DNA of 51,992 bases from the NCBI GenBank assembly GCA_938040985.1, contig CALHZD010000155.1:1-51992 (forward strand), in the 5' to 3' direction. The DNA comes from an uncultured Propionivibrio sp. (GTDB lineage: Bacteria > Pseudomonadota > Gammaproteobacteria > Burkholderiales > Rhodocyclaceae). The position numbers and the translations under genes are program-made. Under the pieces are notes generated by a model. It did no database searches, was not told where the DNA came from, and saw only the letters and a program-made list of their open reading frames with translations. How positions within the stretch are numbered: the stretch's first letter is position 1; each line of letters opens with the position of its first letter. Shown here piece by piece: positions 1-8,867 of this stretch.

Positions 1-42
1 GCAGTTGGCGCGGGGAATGTGTCGGTCAAACTTGAGCGCTGA
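1..42 (+). CDS. 3' end of a cyclophilin-like fold protein (partial)
   Basis: Only the last 13 codons and a TGA stop lie in the window. They read AVGAGNVSVKLER, which closely matches the C-terminus of the lipoprotein gene at 3858-4310 (AVGTGSVTVRLER). This is therefore the tail of a third copy of the same small cyclophilin-like family. The family assignment rests on the complete paralogue; the start lies outside the window. Confidence 0.7.
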   Translation, partial: AVGAGNVSVKLER

Positions 43-118
43 AAACGCCTGATACCAAAAGCAAAAATAATCTGCCGCAGGGCGAGCTTTAACCCGCCAC
101 ATAAATGCCGATAGTGGG

Positions 119-289
119 GTGAAACCCGCCCCTGCGCCAGCTACCGGCTCAACTGTGCAGCTGTTTATCGTCAAGAGCGCGAACCACACCGACTTGTGCG
201 ACAACACCGCAGGCAAGATCCCCTTTGAAAAATTCGAGCAATTCTTCAAGAAAAAACCTGAAATAAAGACAAAGAAAGGCCGCCCGTAA
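119..289 (+). pseudogene. C-terminal remnant of an alpha/beta hydrolase
   Basis: An open stretch of 56 codons ends with residues resembling the C-terminus of YcjY-type alpha/beta hydrolases: a histidine in the context SANHTDLCDN, where such enzymes carry the catalytic His, then IPFEKFEQFF and a lysine-rich tail. The nucleophile and oxyanion parts are missing and there is no ribosome binding site, so it is a decayed 3' fragment. The family call is inferred from this tail only. Its stop codon lies inside the loop of the terminator hairpin at 278-302. Confidence 0.45.
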
Positions 290-302
290 GGGCGGCTTTT
301 TA
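278..302 (+). terminator. Rho-independent terminator
   Basis: A GC-only stem GCCGCCC / GGGCGGC (279-285 with 290-296) with loop GTAA is followed by five T residues. It separates the fragments at the left edge from the alcohol dehydrogenase gene. Confidence 0.85.
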
Positions 303-327
303 TCACCCATCATCCGAGGAGATTTTT

Positions 328-1374
328 ATGCAACACATTCCCGCCTACGCCGCTGTGGACAGCCGCAGCCCGCTCGCCCCCTATACCATCGAACGCCGCG
401 AAATGCGCGACGACGACGTGGTCATCGACATCCTCTACACCGGCGTCTGCCACAGCGACCTGCACATGGCGCGCAACGACTGGGGCATTTCGCTCTACCC
501 CATCGTCCCCGGCCATGAAATCGTTGGCCGCGTGCGCGCCGTCGGCAGCAAAGTGGGCAAATTCCGCGCGGGCGACCTGGTCGGCGTCGGCTGCATGGTC
601 GATTCCTGCCGCGAGTGCAAACCCTGCCGCCACGGGCTGGAGCAATACTGCGTGGAAGGCAACACCATGACCTACGGCAGCCCCGACCGCCGCGACGGCC
701 TGATGACCTACGGCGGCTATTCGAAAAGCATCACCGTCACCGAAGATTTCGTCGTCAAAGTCCCGGAAAACCTCGACAGCAAAGCCGTGCCGCCGCTGCT
801 CTGCGCAGGCATCACCACCTGGTCGCCCCTGCGTCACTGGAAAATCGGCCAGGGCTCGCGCGTCGCCGTCGTCGGCCTCGGCGGACTCGGCCACATGGCG
901 ATCAAACTCGCCGTCGCCCTCGGCGCAGAAGTCACCCTTTTCTCACGCAGCCCGCACAAAGCCGCAGACGCCCGCCGCCTCGGCGCGCACCGCGTCATCC
1001 TTTCTACCGACGCAGCGCAAATGCAGGCCGCCGCCAACAATTTCGACCTGATCATCGACACCGTCCCCTACGACCACGACATCATGCCCTACATCCCCAC
1101 GCTGGATCTGGACGGCACCCTCGTATTCGTCGGCCTCGTCGGCGACCTCAGCCACAAACTCAACACCTTCCCCATCCTCGGCGGACGCCGCTCCATCGCC
1201 GCCTCCATGATCGGCGGCATCCGGGAAACCCAGGAACTGCTGGACTTCTGCGGCGAGCACAACATCGTCTCCGACGTGGAAATCATCGACATGGCCTACA
1301 TCAACGACGCCTACGAGCGCCTGCTCAAAAGCGACGTGAAATACCGCTTCGTGATTGACATCGCTACGCTGTAA
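328..1374 (+). CDS. Zinc-dependent NAD(P) alcohol dehydrogenase (YahK/CAD type)
   Basis: A 348-residue cytosolic medium-chain dehydrogenase that should interconvert alcohols and aldehydes with NAD(P)H. The catalytic zinc ligands are visible as Cys41, the His63-Glu64 pair in GHE, and Cys159. The structural zinc lobe has Cys94, Cys97, Cys100 and Cys108. The nucleotide-binding turn GLGGLG is at 183-188. Length and motif spacing fit the cinnamyl-alcohol/YahK subgroup, which favours NADPH and broad aldehyde substrates. AGGAG lies 8 bp before the ATG and the terminator at 278-302 lies upstream, so it is probably its own transcription unit. The physiological substrate cannot be read from sequence. 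Confidence 0.93.
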   Translation: MQHIPAYAAVDSRSPLAPYTIERREMRDDDVVIDILYTGVCHSDLHMARNDWGISLYPIVPGHEIVGRVRAVGSKVGKFRAGDLVGVGCMVDSCRECKPCRHGLEQYCVEGNTMTYGSPDRRDGLMTYGGYSKSITVTEDFVVKVPENLDSKAVPPLLCAGITTWSPLRHWKIGQGSRVAVVGLGGLGHMAIKLAVALGAEVTLFSRSPHKAADARRLGAHRVILSTDAAQMQAAANNFDLIIDTVPYDHDIMPYIPTLDLDGTLVFVGLVGDLSHKLNTFPILGGRRSIAASMIGGIRETQELLDFCGEHNIVSDVEIIDMAYINDAYERLLKSDVKYRFVIDIATL

Positions 1375-1416
1375 CCAACAACCGGCAAGCCTTCGCCTGA
1401 AAGACTATTCTTAACT

Positions 1417-1567
1417 CATACCTCTCCCGGGAATTAAGCTGAGCAGGCGGCGCGCCGCCGACAGTGTGTTTATACGGTAAGGGCTTCCCATAAAAATCGC
1501 TGCATAATTTTTATGGGGGGCCGGTCGGCACGCCAACACACTCAGACTATTTTCTGGGATTGGTATA
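1417..1567. repeat. Correia-like inverted-repeat element, long form (R1)
   Basis: The left arm starts ATACCTCTCCCGGGAATTA and the right arm, read backwards, starts TATACCAATCCCAGAAAAT; both continue into CTGAG and GGCG(C/T)GCC. The core carries GACAGTGTGTTTATACGG, like the GACAGTACA...TACGG core of the shorter copies. An extra hairpin (CCATAAAAAT / ATTTTTATGG, about 1488-1517) makes this copy about 150 bp instead of about 105. It ends 18 bp before the ATG of the next gene. Confidence 0.8.
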
Positions 1568-1585
1568 ACCCACCGGAGAACCGCC

Positions 1586-2488
1586 ATGAACCTTAGCCGC
1601 CGACAAACCCTGCAAACCTTTGCCGCCACGCTTGCCCTGGGCGCGTTGCCCGCCCGTGCGCAAGCGGGGAAAAGTGCGCTGCCCGCCGCCGCAAGCGGCG
1701 CGGACGTGCCGAAACTCACCCTGGGCGACGGCACGAAAATCCCCATCCTCGGCTACGGCACCTGGGACGTGCGCGGCGCGGCAGGGCAAAAAGCCATCGA
1801 AACCGCGCTGGCGCTGGGCTACCGCCACATCGACACCGCCGCCATGTACGGCAACGAAGACATCGTCGGCGCCGCCGTGCGCGCCAGCGGCATCCCGCGC
1901 CGCGACATCTACATCACCAGCAAAATCTGGTCGGACATGAGCGGCGACGGCGCCCGCCGCACCTTCGCCCGCTCGCAAAAAGCCCTCGGCCTCGATTACA
2001 TCGACCTCTACCTGCTGCACCGGCCCAGCGGCGACATTTACGCCGCCTGGGAAACCCTCAACGCCGAACAGCGCGCAGGCAACGTCAAATCCCTTGGCGT
2101 CAGCAACTTCAACGCCGCGCAAATCGCGGAATTTCACGCGCGCGTCGCCAGCAAACCCGTGCTGAACCAGATCGAGCTCAACCCAACGGAACAACAGCAC
2201 GCCACCAGCCGCGCCATGCAGCCGCTCGGCGTCGCCGTGCAATCCTACTCCCCCTTCGGCGGCGGCAGCGGCAGCCGCGCCATGCTGCAACGCCCGGAAC
2301 TGGTGCAGATTGGCGCCAAACACGGCAAAAGCGCCGCGCAAATCATCCTGCGCTGGCTGGTGCAGCAGAACATCATCGCCATCCCGAAAACCGTCCGCCC
2401 CGAACGGATGCGGGAAAACCTTGCCGTCTTCGACTTCGCGCTGGATGACGACGATATGCGGCAAATCGCCGCGCTGGACGGGAAATAG
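1586..2488 (+). CDS. Exported aldo/keto reductase with Tat signal
   Basis: A 300-residue NADPH-dependent aldo/keto reductase (AKR5-like, diketogluconate-reductase type). The N-terminus has a twin-arginine motif SRRQTLQ, a hydrophobic stretch and an Ala-x-Ala site near residue 26, so it should be folded with cofactor and exported by Tat. The catalytic tetrad is complete: Asp83, Tyr88, Lys113, His145. The phosphate-binding IPKT segment near the C-terminus is present. CGGAG lies before the ATG, immediately after repeat R1. A periplasmic AKR lacks an obvious NADPH supply, so the in vivo role is unclear. A second exported AKR is at 33418-34341. Confidence 0.9.
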   Translation: MNLSRRQTLQTFAATLALGALPARAQAGKSALPAAASGADVPKLTLGDGTKIPILGYGTWDVRGAAGQKAIETALALGYRHIDTAAMYGNEDIVGAAVRASGIPRRDIYITSKIWSDMSGDGARRTFARSQKALGLDYIDLYLLHRPSGDIYAAWETLNAEQRAGNVKSLGVSNFNAAQIAEFHARVASKPVLNQIELNPTEQQHATSRAMQPLGVAVQSYSPFGGGSGSRAMLQRPELVQIGAKHGKSAAQIILRWLVQQNIIAIPKTVRPERMRENLAVFDFALDDDDMRQIAALDGK

Positions 2489-2532
2489 CCGAAAATCGCC
2501 ATGCAGAAAGGAAACCTGCCGAGGTAAATCCA

Positions 2533-3135
2533 ATGAAAAAAGCCGTGATATACATCCATGGCAAAGGCGGAAATGCGAAAGAAGCCGAATACTATAAAAA
2601 GTTCTTTAGCCGTGAATATGATGTGATCGGGTTTGACTACCAAGCCGCATTTCCCTGGGAAGCCAAAATAGAGTTCGCAGCATTCTTTGCTTCCATTACC
2701 AAGCGATATAGCAAAGTTTCCTTGATAGCCGATAGTATCGGCGCTTATTACGCCATGCTGTCGCCGGCGGATAAACCGATTACAAAAGCGATGTTTATCT
2801 CGCCCATTGTCGATATGGAAAAAGTGATTCTGAATATGATGGCTCGGTTAAACCTGTCGGAGGAAAAACTGTCTCAAGAAAAAGAGATTGCGACTCCCTT
2901 TGGCGAACCATTATCGTGGGCATATCTTTCTTACGTGAGAAATCATCCGATACATTGGCATATCCCGACCCATATTCTTTACGCAGAGAACGATGATATG
3001 ACTTCTTTGGAAACCATAACGGCATTTGCCAAGAAAACCGGCGCCCATCTGACCATAATGAAAAATGGCGAGCACTGGTTTCATACCAAGGAGCAAATGA
3101 TGTTTTTGGATAGTTGGTTCAAGGCGTTTATATAA
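2533..3135 (+). CDS. Small alpha/beta hydrolase, AT-rich (likely acquired)
   Basis: A 200-residue cytosolic alpha/beta hydrolase-fold protein. The first strand ends in IHGKGG (oxyanion region). The nucleophile elbow is ADSIGA with Ser68, an acid is at Asp154 or Asp155 in ENDD, and the histidine is His181 or His184 in GEHWFH. The substrate is unknown. Base composition is clearly lower in GC than every neighbour and codons are AT-rich, which suggests transfer from a low-GC organism. GAGG stands 10 bp before the ATG. The gap to the AKR gene upstream is 44 bp, so read-through is possible. Confidence 0.85.
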   Translation: MKKAVIYIHGKGGNAKEAEYYKKFFSREYDVIGFDYQAAFPWEAKIEFAAFFASITKRYSKVSLIADSIGAYYAMLSPADKPITKAMFISPIVDMEKVILNMMARLNLSEEKLSQEKEIATPFGEPLSWAYLSYVRNHPIHWHIPTHILYAENDDMTSLETITAFAKKTGAHLTIMKNGEHWFHTKEQMMFLDSWFKAFI

Positions 3136-3304
3136 TCCCGCCAGGAACGAATCAGGCCGATACGGCCAGCACCGCTACCGTTTACCGCAAAGCGACCATA
3201 GAAAAAGCACGGCAGCAGCAAAACCCATAGCCTCCCGGACACAAACCCAGCGATTACCCCGCTTGGAACCAGATAGAAATAAGCAAAAACCAAGGAGACC
3301 CCCC

Positions 3305-3772
3305 ATGCGCCTCACCCTTATCACCGCCGCCCTGCTCGCCGGACTTGGCAGCATCACCGCCCACAGCGCAGACACGCCACCCGCCACATCGCCCTCAGTC
3401 CAAGGAGCACCCATGAATATCGTCATCGCCACCCCCAATCAGCCCCCGATTAAATTCGCCCTGGCCGACAACGCCGTCGCCCGCGATTTCTACGCGCTGC
3501 TGCCGCTCACCGTGCATCTGGAAGACTATGCCGGCACGGAAAAAGTCGCCCATGACCTGCCGCGCAAGCTCAACACCGCCGGCGCGCCCCGCAGCTATGC
3601 CGGTAAACGCGGCGACCTCACCTACTACGCACCGTGGGGCAACCTGGCCCTGTTTTACCGCGACCATGGCAGCGCAGCGGCGGGACTGATCTATCTGGGC
3701 AGAATCACAAAAGGTGCGGAATGGCTGGAACAATTGGTCGGGGAAGTGCATATCGGCGCAGAGATGCCCTAG
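3305..3772 (+). CDS. Secreted cyclophilin-like fold protein
   Basis: A 155-residue protein with an N-terminal signal peptide (about 1-21, ending AHSA) followed by a domain like the Cyclophil_like2 family (small beta-barrel proteins often found near reductases and esterases). Shared landmarks with the next gene are a LPLTVHLEDY-type segment, a charged NEKV/TEKV step, the AGDL/GDLTYY region and a C-terminal LGRI strand. No catalytic activity is established for this family. AAGGAG precedes the chosen ATG; an upstream in-frame start would add residues with no signal character. Confidence 0.75.
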   Translation: MRLTLITAALLAGLGSITAHSADTPPATSPSVQGAPMNIVIATPNQPPIKFALADNAVARDFYALLPLTVHLEDYAGTEKVAHDLPRKLNTAGAPRSYAGKRGDLTYYAPWGNLALFYRDHGSAAAGLIYLGRITKGAEWLEQLVGEVHIGAEMP

Positions 3773-3781
3773 GTTTGTTTT

Positions 3782-3841
3782 AAGGTCGTCCGAAAAACAA
3801 AAAAGCTGCCTAAACCCTTATCCGAATTTTCAGACGTCCTT
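3782..3841. repeat. Inverted pair resembling DNA uptake words
   Basis: AAGGTCGTCCGAAAA (3782-3796) and TTTTCAGACGTCCTT (3827-3841) form an imperfect inverted pair. The words differ by one or two bases from AGGTCGTCTGAA, the Neisseria mucosa-type DNA uptake sequence. Paired uptake words after a gene often act as a terminator in Neisseriaceae. Confidence 0.5.
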
Positions 3842-3857
3842 TTATCAAGGAGATACC

Positions 3858-4310
3858 ATGCGCCTGTTTTTCATCACCGCCGTAGCCTTTACCTGCTTAG
3901 GCTGCACACCCGAAAACACGCAGGCAGAGCCGCCCGCCGCTGCGCAGTCCGCCCAAACCCAGGAGACCACCATGCAACTGACCTTCAACGGCCAGACCTA
4001 TACCGCCACCCTCGCCGACACGCCGGCGGCGGCCGCCTTGCAGCGACAACTACCGCTTACCCTCGACCTGCGTGACTACAACCGCAACGAAAAAGTCGGC
4101 CCGCTGCCGCAGGCGCTGCCCGCGAACGACGAAGCCGTCGGCCACATCGAAGCGGGCGACATCCTGCTTTGGCAAGGGAACAATATCGTCATCTTCTACG
4201 AAAGTTTCAAAACGCCGTACCGCTACACCCGCCTCGGCAAAATCGACAATGTGGAACACTTAAAAGCCGCCGTCGGCACAGGCAGCGTCACTGTCCGGCT
4301 TGAGCGGTAA
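3858..4310 (+). CDS. Cyclophilin-like lipoprotein
   Basis: A 150-residue paralogue of the preceding gene with a lipoprotein signal: hydrophobic residues 3-14 and a lipobox ending at Cys16 (CLGC). It should be anchored in a membrane facing the periplasm. A low-complexity Ala/Gln/Glu linker (about 20-38) leads to the beta-barrel domain, with DLRDYNRNEKVG and the strand LLWQGNNIVIFYE visible. AAGGAG lies 7 bp before the ATG. Together with the fragment at 1-42 this makes at least three family members within 4.3 kb. Function unknown. Confidence 0.78.
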   Translation: MRLFFITAVAFTCLGCTPENTQAEPPAAAQSAQTQETTMQLTFNGQTYTATLADTPAAAALQRQLPLTLDLRDYNRNEKVGPLPQALPANDEAVGHIEAGDILLWQGNNIVIFYESFKTPYRYTRLGKIDNVEHLKAAVGTGSVTVRLER

Positions 4311-4383
4311 GCTCGGTTAGCTCCATATTTCCAATACGCTACGGGATATTTTTCTGGTGAAAAACTGTTAGGGGCTTGTTAAA

Positions 4384-4852
4384 ACATCAGTTGCCTTTAA
4401 TAGCAACCAGGGTGACGCGATAGATATTTGGAAGGCACTGTACAACGAGGCGAAAGGGCTATACCGCCCGCACGAAGTATCGCCCTTTATTTACGCCATC
4501 CCGTCGTCGCTGCCATTGAGGCCGGCGACGGGCGGATTTTCAGCGGGTTTGGTATGAAATCGGCCTGCGGCGTATTTCATCTTTGCGCCGAACGCGCCGC
4601 CGCGTTCAATATGTATCAATCAACAGGGCAGACCAGGATCAAGCGGACCCTGTATTTTCGCGACCGATCCGCCTTACGGCAGCGCTTTCGGGGATGCCCT
4701 GCGAGGCCTGCCGTGAGTTTTTCATGGAGCTGTCCGCCGACAACCGGAACATGGAAATCCTGATGGACTATACAAAACGCCAAACCGTCACGCTCGGCGA
4801 GCTCATGCCGTACTGGCGGGGCGAAGCGCGCACCGTAGGGCCAAGGGATTGA
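4384..4852 (+). pseudogene. Broken cytidine deaminase-like gene
   Basis: Three frames together give a cytidine/blasticidin-type deaminase. About 4400-4497 reads DIWKALYNEAKGLYRPHEVS; a second frame (about 4495-4660) has the catalytic ICAERA-like CAERAAAFN and SACGV; a third (about 4700-4852) has PCEACREFFMEL, the zinc-binding PCxxC, and VTLGELMPYW. At least two frameshifts separate these blocks and no clear start codon exists, so it cannot make a working enzyme. Intact family members deaminate cytidine or related nucleosides. Confidence 0.75.
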
Positions 4853-4940
4853 AATGCCGTCCTAAAAGCAACTTGCGCAAGGCGGCCGCACCAATCAACC
4901 CGCCGTCTGCCACCTTGCCCGATGCTAACGGCCAGCCTGC

Positions 4941-5828
4941 CTATGCCTTCAGGCAGCCGACCAGCGCCTGAAACAGCGGCGAATCGGCCCGCCGGTCAGG
5001 GTAATAAAGATGATATCCCGTGTATGTCATCGCCCAATCCGCCAAGACTTCCACCAGACTTCCGTCCGCCAGCGGCCGGGCAACCATATCCTTCGGCGTC
5101 CATAAAACCCCCTGCCCTGCCTGCGCGGCAGACACCAAAACGGGCGAAGCATTGGCGGCAAAGCGCTCTTGCGGGCGGATTTTCACTATTTTTTTCGTCA
5201 GCGGATCGAGAAATTCCCACACCAGGTTGCCGCCGCTGGACAGCACCAGATTGAGGCATTGGTGCTGCATCAGATCAAACGGCGTTTTCGGCGTGCCGCG
5301 TGCCTCCAGATAACTAGCTGACGCGGCAACACACATCTGTACATCGGGCGAAACGCGCACGGCGATCATATCTTTCTGCACATCATCCCCCAGACGCACG
5401 CCCGCGTCGAAGCGTTCGGCAACGATATCGGCAAAACGCGCTTCTCCGATCAATTCCAGCTCCACGGCCGGATATTCGTTTAAAAAACGGGCAATTTTGT
5501 CGCGCAGCACCACGTTGAACGCATGTTCCGTACCGTTGATCCGCAGCCTGCCGCGCACTTCACCGCTCGCTTCGCCCAGCGCATCCACCGCATGATCAAT
5601 ATCATCAAACAACGGCGAAAGTTTTTGGAACAGGCGCTCGCCCGCTTCCGTGGTCGAAACGCTGCGCGTGGTGCGGAGCAGGAGCTTGACTTTCAGCCGT
5701 TTTTCCATGGCGCGAATGCTGTGGCTCAACGCCGATTGCGATACGCCGATCTGCTGCGCCGCCTTGGTAAAACTGCCTGCCTGCGCCACTACCAGAAACG
5801 CGCGTAAATCGTTGAGATTTTCTTTCAT
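4941..5828 (-). CDS. LysR-family transcriptional regulator
   Basis: A 295-residue LysR regulator. The winged helix-turn-helix is at about 1-65 (FTKAAQQIGVSQSALSHSIR is the recognition region), followed by the linker helix and a periplasmic-binding-fold effector domain from about 95 to the end. The start at 5828 is chosen because GGGAG stands 9 bp upstream; a start 6 codons earlier has none. Such regulators usually control a divergent gene, but the next plus-strand gene is 1 kb away and the space between holds only degenerate sequence. The target is unknown. Confidence 0.9.
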   Translation of the reverse strand: MKENLNDLRAFLVVAQAGSFTKAAQQIGVSQSALSHSIRAMEKRLKVKLLLRTTRSVSTTEAGERLFQKLSPLFDDIDHAVDALGEASGEVRGRLRINGTEHAFNVVLRDKIARFLNEYPAVELELIGEARFADIVAERFDAGVRLGDDVQKDMIAVRVSPDVQMCVAASASYLEARGTPKTPFDLMQHQCLNLVLSSGGNLVWEFLDPLTKKIVKIRPQERFAANASPVLVSAAQAGQGVLWTPKDMVARPLADGSLVEVLADWAMTYTGYHLYYPDRRADSPLFQALVGCLKA

Positions 5829-6830
5829 GAGGCAATCTCCCGACATTCTCCCGAATTCCTAAAACTCCCGGAACTTCCAGCCAGGCCGCTATTCTGGCAC
5901 GTACATCCGGCCTGCGCCGCAGTTTTCACGGTTTCCGTCGTTTTCGTCGTTACCCGGCAGGCAGCCTCACCCACGCATGCACGACTCCAAATTTTTCAGC
6001 CGGCCGGATACACCGGGCAAAAGCGACGCCGCACAATTTCAGCGGACGCTGCGCCGCAAAAAGCACGCGCCAGATGCGCGCATCTGGCAAACGGTAGCGC
6101 AACAGCCCGATGCCGATTGTCAGCCGGTCCGGCAGCGCCGGCGCCACATGGTGGCCGAAAACCGCACGTCTGGTACGTCGATGCTGCGACCGCATTTTTA
6201 TCGCCCCTTGTTTTTACCGCCTTACTTTTGCCGCATCCTCCATCACGCGCTTAACCGTGAAATCGGGCGAAATTGTACGATGCATCAACAGCCCCGTATC
6301 TGCCGTCCCCGTATTGACTGGGCCTACCGAGACGCCGAAACAAACGCTCAACGGGATCAGCGCATATTTTTCGCCGCATGAAATCTTTGAACCGTGCAGG
6401 CTTTTTTGCCTAGACAAATACTTCACCGCACCGCATATATCAGCATCATGATCGGCCTCATTCGCATCGGCAGGATTCTTGGCGGATTCTGCCTTCCCCA
6501 TGATTTTGAGAGGGGTCAAATGGTGCAATCGCGCCGTTTTTATAACTATCTAGCGCTAGCAGGCCGAAGATATTTATGCATTCCGCTCATAAGCCCTAGC
6601 GATGCCGCACCGTTTATCAAAATCAGGCGCTTCCCTACAATACCTCCAGTTGAGACGGCCGCGTGTCCTTGATCCACGGGGCTTTGCGGGCAGCCTGCTC
6701 CGCAGGCCGCGTGGAATAAGGCTTACAGCGGCAGGCGCCCTGTAACCCGCGCCACACAAGGCACGCAAGGCATACAAGGAGGGCGCAACCGTTTCCTAGC
6801 CAAACGCTGACAACTATTCTTAAAAACTTC
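5829..6830. other. 1-kb stretch without a supportable gene
   Basis: Short open frames occur on both strands. None has a start with ribosome binding site, recognisable motifs or normal codon use over its whole length. Patches on the minus strand (about 5950-6520) look protein-like but are interrupted, so this may be a decayed gene. No repeat of the families described elsewhere in the window is seen here. Confidence 0.5.
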
Positions 6831-8012
6831 ATGTTATCCCCTAACCGCACCCTAACCTTCCTCATCATCCTCAGCACGCTGATGGCCTTCACCTCGCTCT
6901 CGGTGGACATCTACCTGCCCGCGCTGCCCGCCATGTCCGCCGCGCTGGACGGCGACGCCGAACTGACCGTGACCGGCTTCCTTGTCGGCTTCGCCATCGC
7001 CCAGCTCGTCTGGGGCCCGATCAGCGACCGCATCGGGCGGAAAATCCCGCTCTTCATCGGCATGGCGCTCTTCGTCGCCGGCTCGACCGGCTGCGCCACC
7101 GCCAACAGCCTCGAAGCCGTCGTCGCCTGGCGCGTCTTCCAGGCGGTCGGCGCCTGCGTCGGGCCGATGCTGTCGCGCGCGATGATCCGCGACTTCTTCG
7201 GCGCGACCCGCTCGGCGCAGATGCTCTCGACGCTGGTGCTGTTCATGGCTGCCGCGCCCATCGTCGGCCCGCTCATTGGCGGCTTTTTGCTGAAAGTCGC
7301 CGACTGGCACGCCAATTTCTGGCTACTGGCCGTCATCGGTGTCATCATGTTCGCCGCTGTCTCGCGCTTGCCGGAAAGCCTGCCGCCGCACCGCCGCGCG
7401 CAGGGCAGCATCGCCGTCGCCTTTGCCAACTACGCCGTGTTGCTCGGCAACCGCGCCTTCATGCGCTACACCCTCTGTGTGACCTTCTTTTATGTCGCCG
7501 CCTACGCCTTCATCACCGGCTCGCCGAAAGCCTACATCGACTACTACCACATCGACCCCGCCTACTACGGCCTCTGGTTCGGCGTGAACATCCTTGGCGT
7601 GATGCTGCTCAGCGCCGCCAATCGCCGCCTGGTGCGCCGTTTCCCGCTGGGGCGGCTGCTGCGCGGCGCGACCTTCATCGCCGCTGCCGCCGCCTTCCTC
7701 CTCGCCGTCTTCGTCTATCGCGGCACGGGCGGCATCTGGGGCATCGCCCTGCCGGTCTTCCTCATGTTCAGCATGAACGGCATCATCGCCAGCTGCGCCA
7801 ACGCCGCTGCGCTGGCCAGCGTGCCGGCGCAGATGGCGGGATCCGCCGCCGCCCTCATCGGCTCCCTGCAATACGGCAGCGGCATCCTCTCCACCCTGCT
7901 CCTCACCCGCTTTGCCGACGGCACGCCGTGGCCGATGGCCTGGATTATCGCCGCCTTCGTCGCCTTCAGCGCGCTGCTGGCGTCGTATAGCCAAACGCCT
8001 AAAAAACCGTAG
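6831..8012 (+). CDS. Bcr/CflA-family MFS drug efflux transporter
   Basis: A 393-residue inner-membrane exporter of the DHA1 Bcr/CflA group. Twelve hydrophobic segments can be traced. Early family marks are DIYLPALPAM in helix 1 and the loop 2-3 motif GPISDRIGRK at about 62-71; the helix 5 antiporter motif region reads APIVGPLIGG. Members use the proton gradient to expel drugs or metabolites such as bicyclomycin, sulfonamides or cysteine. The ATG has only a weak upstream purine run. It stands alone between gene-poor stretches. Confidence 0.92.
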   Translation: MLSPNRTLTFLIILSTLMAFTSLSVDIYLPALPAMSAALDGDAELTVTGFLVGFAIAQLVWGPISDRIGRKIPLFIGMALFVAGSTGCATANSLEAVVAWRVFQAVGACVGPMLSRAMIRDFFGATRSAQMLSTLVLFMAAAPIVGPLIGGFLLKVADWHANFWLLAVIGVIMFAAVSRLPESLPPHRRAQGSIAVAFANYAVLLGNRAFMRYTLCVTFFYVAAYAFITGSPKAYIDYYHIDPAYYGLWFGVNILGVMLLSAANRRLVRRFPLGRLLRGATFIAAAAAFLLAVFVYRGTGGIWGIALPVFLMFSMNGIIASCANAAALASVPAQMAGSAAALIGSLQYGSGILSTLLLTRFADGTPWPMAWIIAAFVAFSALLASYSQTPKKP

Positions 8013-8262
8013 CGGCGTTGCCCCGCTTTGTTCTTGTGGCGCTTCCTTGTTGTACTTCTCTGTAGCACGATCGGTACTGCCCGCAACGACGCGCCTCTTG
8101 AGTGCTTTTTTTCTTATTCTTCGACCCTATGCCGGGCGTGCAACGGCAGGCTGAATCCGCCAAAAAATAACGACGCAGGTTTCCGCAGACGGTAGTGCTG
8201 GCGCAGATAAAGCAATATCCCGGCAGTCCGCGTTTAGCATACTGCTGGGATTCCCTGGGTTT

Positions 8263-8366
8263 TATACCTATCGCAAAGATTAAACCGGGAAAGCGGCGCG
8301 CCGCAGGCAGTACATAAGTACGGCAGGAACGCTAGTCCAGCCAGATTATTTTCTGAAATGGGCATA
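8263..8366. repeat. Correia-like element (R2)
   Basis: About 104 bp from TATACCTATCGC to GAAATGGGCATA. Core words GCGGCGCGCCGCAGGCAGTA and AAGTACGGC match the other copies, and the right arm carries AGATTATTTTCTGAAATGGG. It ends 63 bp before the rhodanese start. The rest of the 8013-8429 gap shows no gene. Confidence 0.75.
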
Positions 8367-8429
8367 AAGCCGAATAATCGGCGTATCTATACTATTAATG
8401 GGCAATATTGCCACGCTACGAGGAAACCA

Positions 8430-8867
8430 ATGATGAAAAACACCCCGCTCATAGGCCGCCGCCGCGTACTCGCCGGGGTCGCCGCTCTTGCTTGCGCCCT
8501 GCCACCGCGTGCTTTCGCCGCCACGCAAAACGACCTGGGCGCACTGTCGCCGCAGGCGGCGCTGCGCTATATGCAGCAGACGAAAAACCTGCTAATCGTC
8601 GATGTTGCCACCGAAAAATGGTATCGGCAGCAGCATTTTCCGGGCGCTGTCAACATCCCGATAGAAGACCTGGATGCGGCGCAGGCAGACCGCCTGTATC
8701 AGGCACTTCCCGCCGACCGCCCCGTGCTGCTGCATTGCCGTCTGGGAATGATCGTGCCGCAGGCGTATCGCCGCTTGAAAGCGTTACGTCCCGATATTCC
8801 CGAAATCGCCTACATCGACTGTGCGCCGCCGTTCGATGCGTATAACGAATGGTATGCGGCGCCATAG
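8430..8867 (+). CDS. Exported rhodanese-like protein
   Basis: A 145-residue single rhodanese domain behind a signal sequence with arginines (GRRRVLAGVAA) and a site near AFA (about residue 30), so Tat or Sec export is likely. The active-site loop is LHCRLG with Cys103, the residue that carries the persulfide in rhodaneses. The CH2A-like start HFPGAVNIP is also typical. The role would be sulfur transfer or thiol chemistry in the periplasm; no specific partner is visible. GAGG stands before the chosen ATG; the reading frame upstream has no signal character. Confidence 0.83.
   Translation: MMKNTPLIGRRRVLAGVAALACALPPRAFAATQNDLGALSPQAALRYMQQTKNLLIVDVATEKWYRQQHFPGAVNIPIEDLDAAQADRLYQALPADRPVLLHCRLGMIVPQAYRRLKALRPDIPEIAYIDCAPPFDAYNEWYAAP

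Noticed and set aside
310..894. Long minus-strand frame opposite the alcohol dehydrogenase
   Set aside because: GC-rich codons of the real gene leave the antisense frame open; its Ala/Val/Asp/His-rich sequence is a typical shadow. The same holds for many long frames opposite other genes.
5950..6528. Protein-like frames on both strands
   Set aside because: They overlap each other, lack ribosome sites and match no family I can name; at best a decayed gene.
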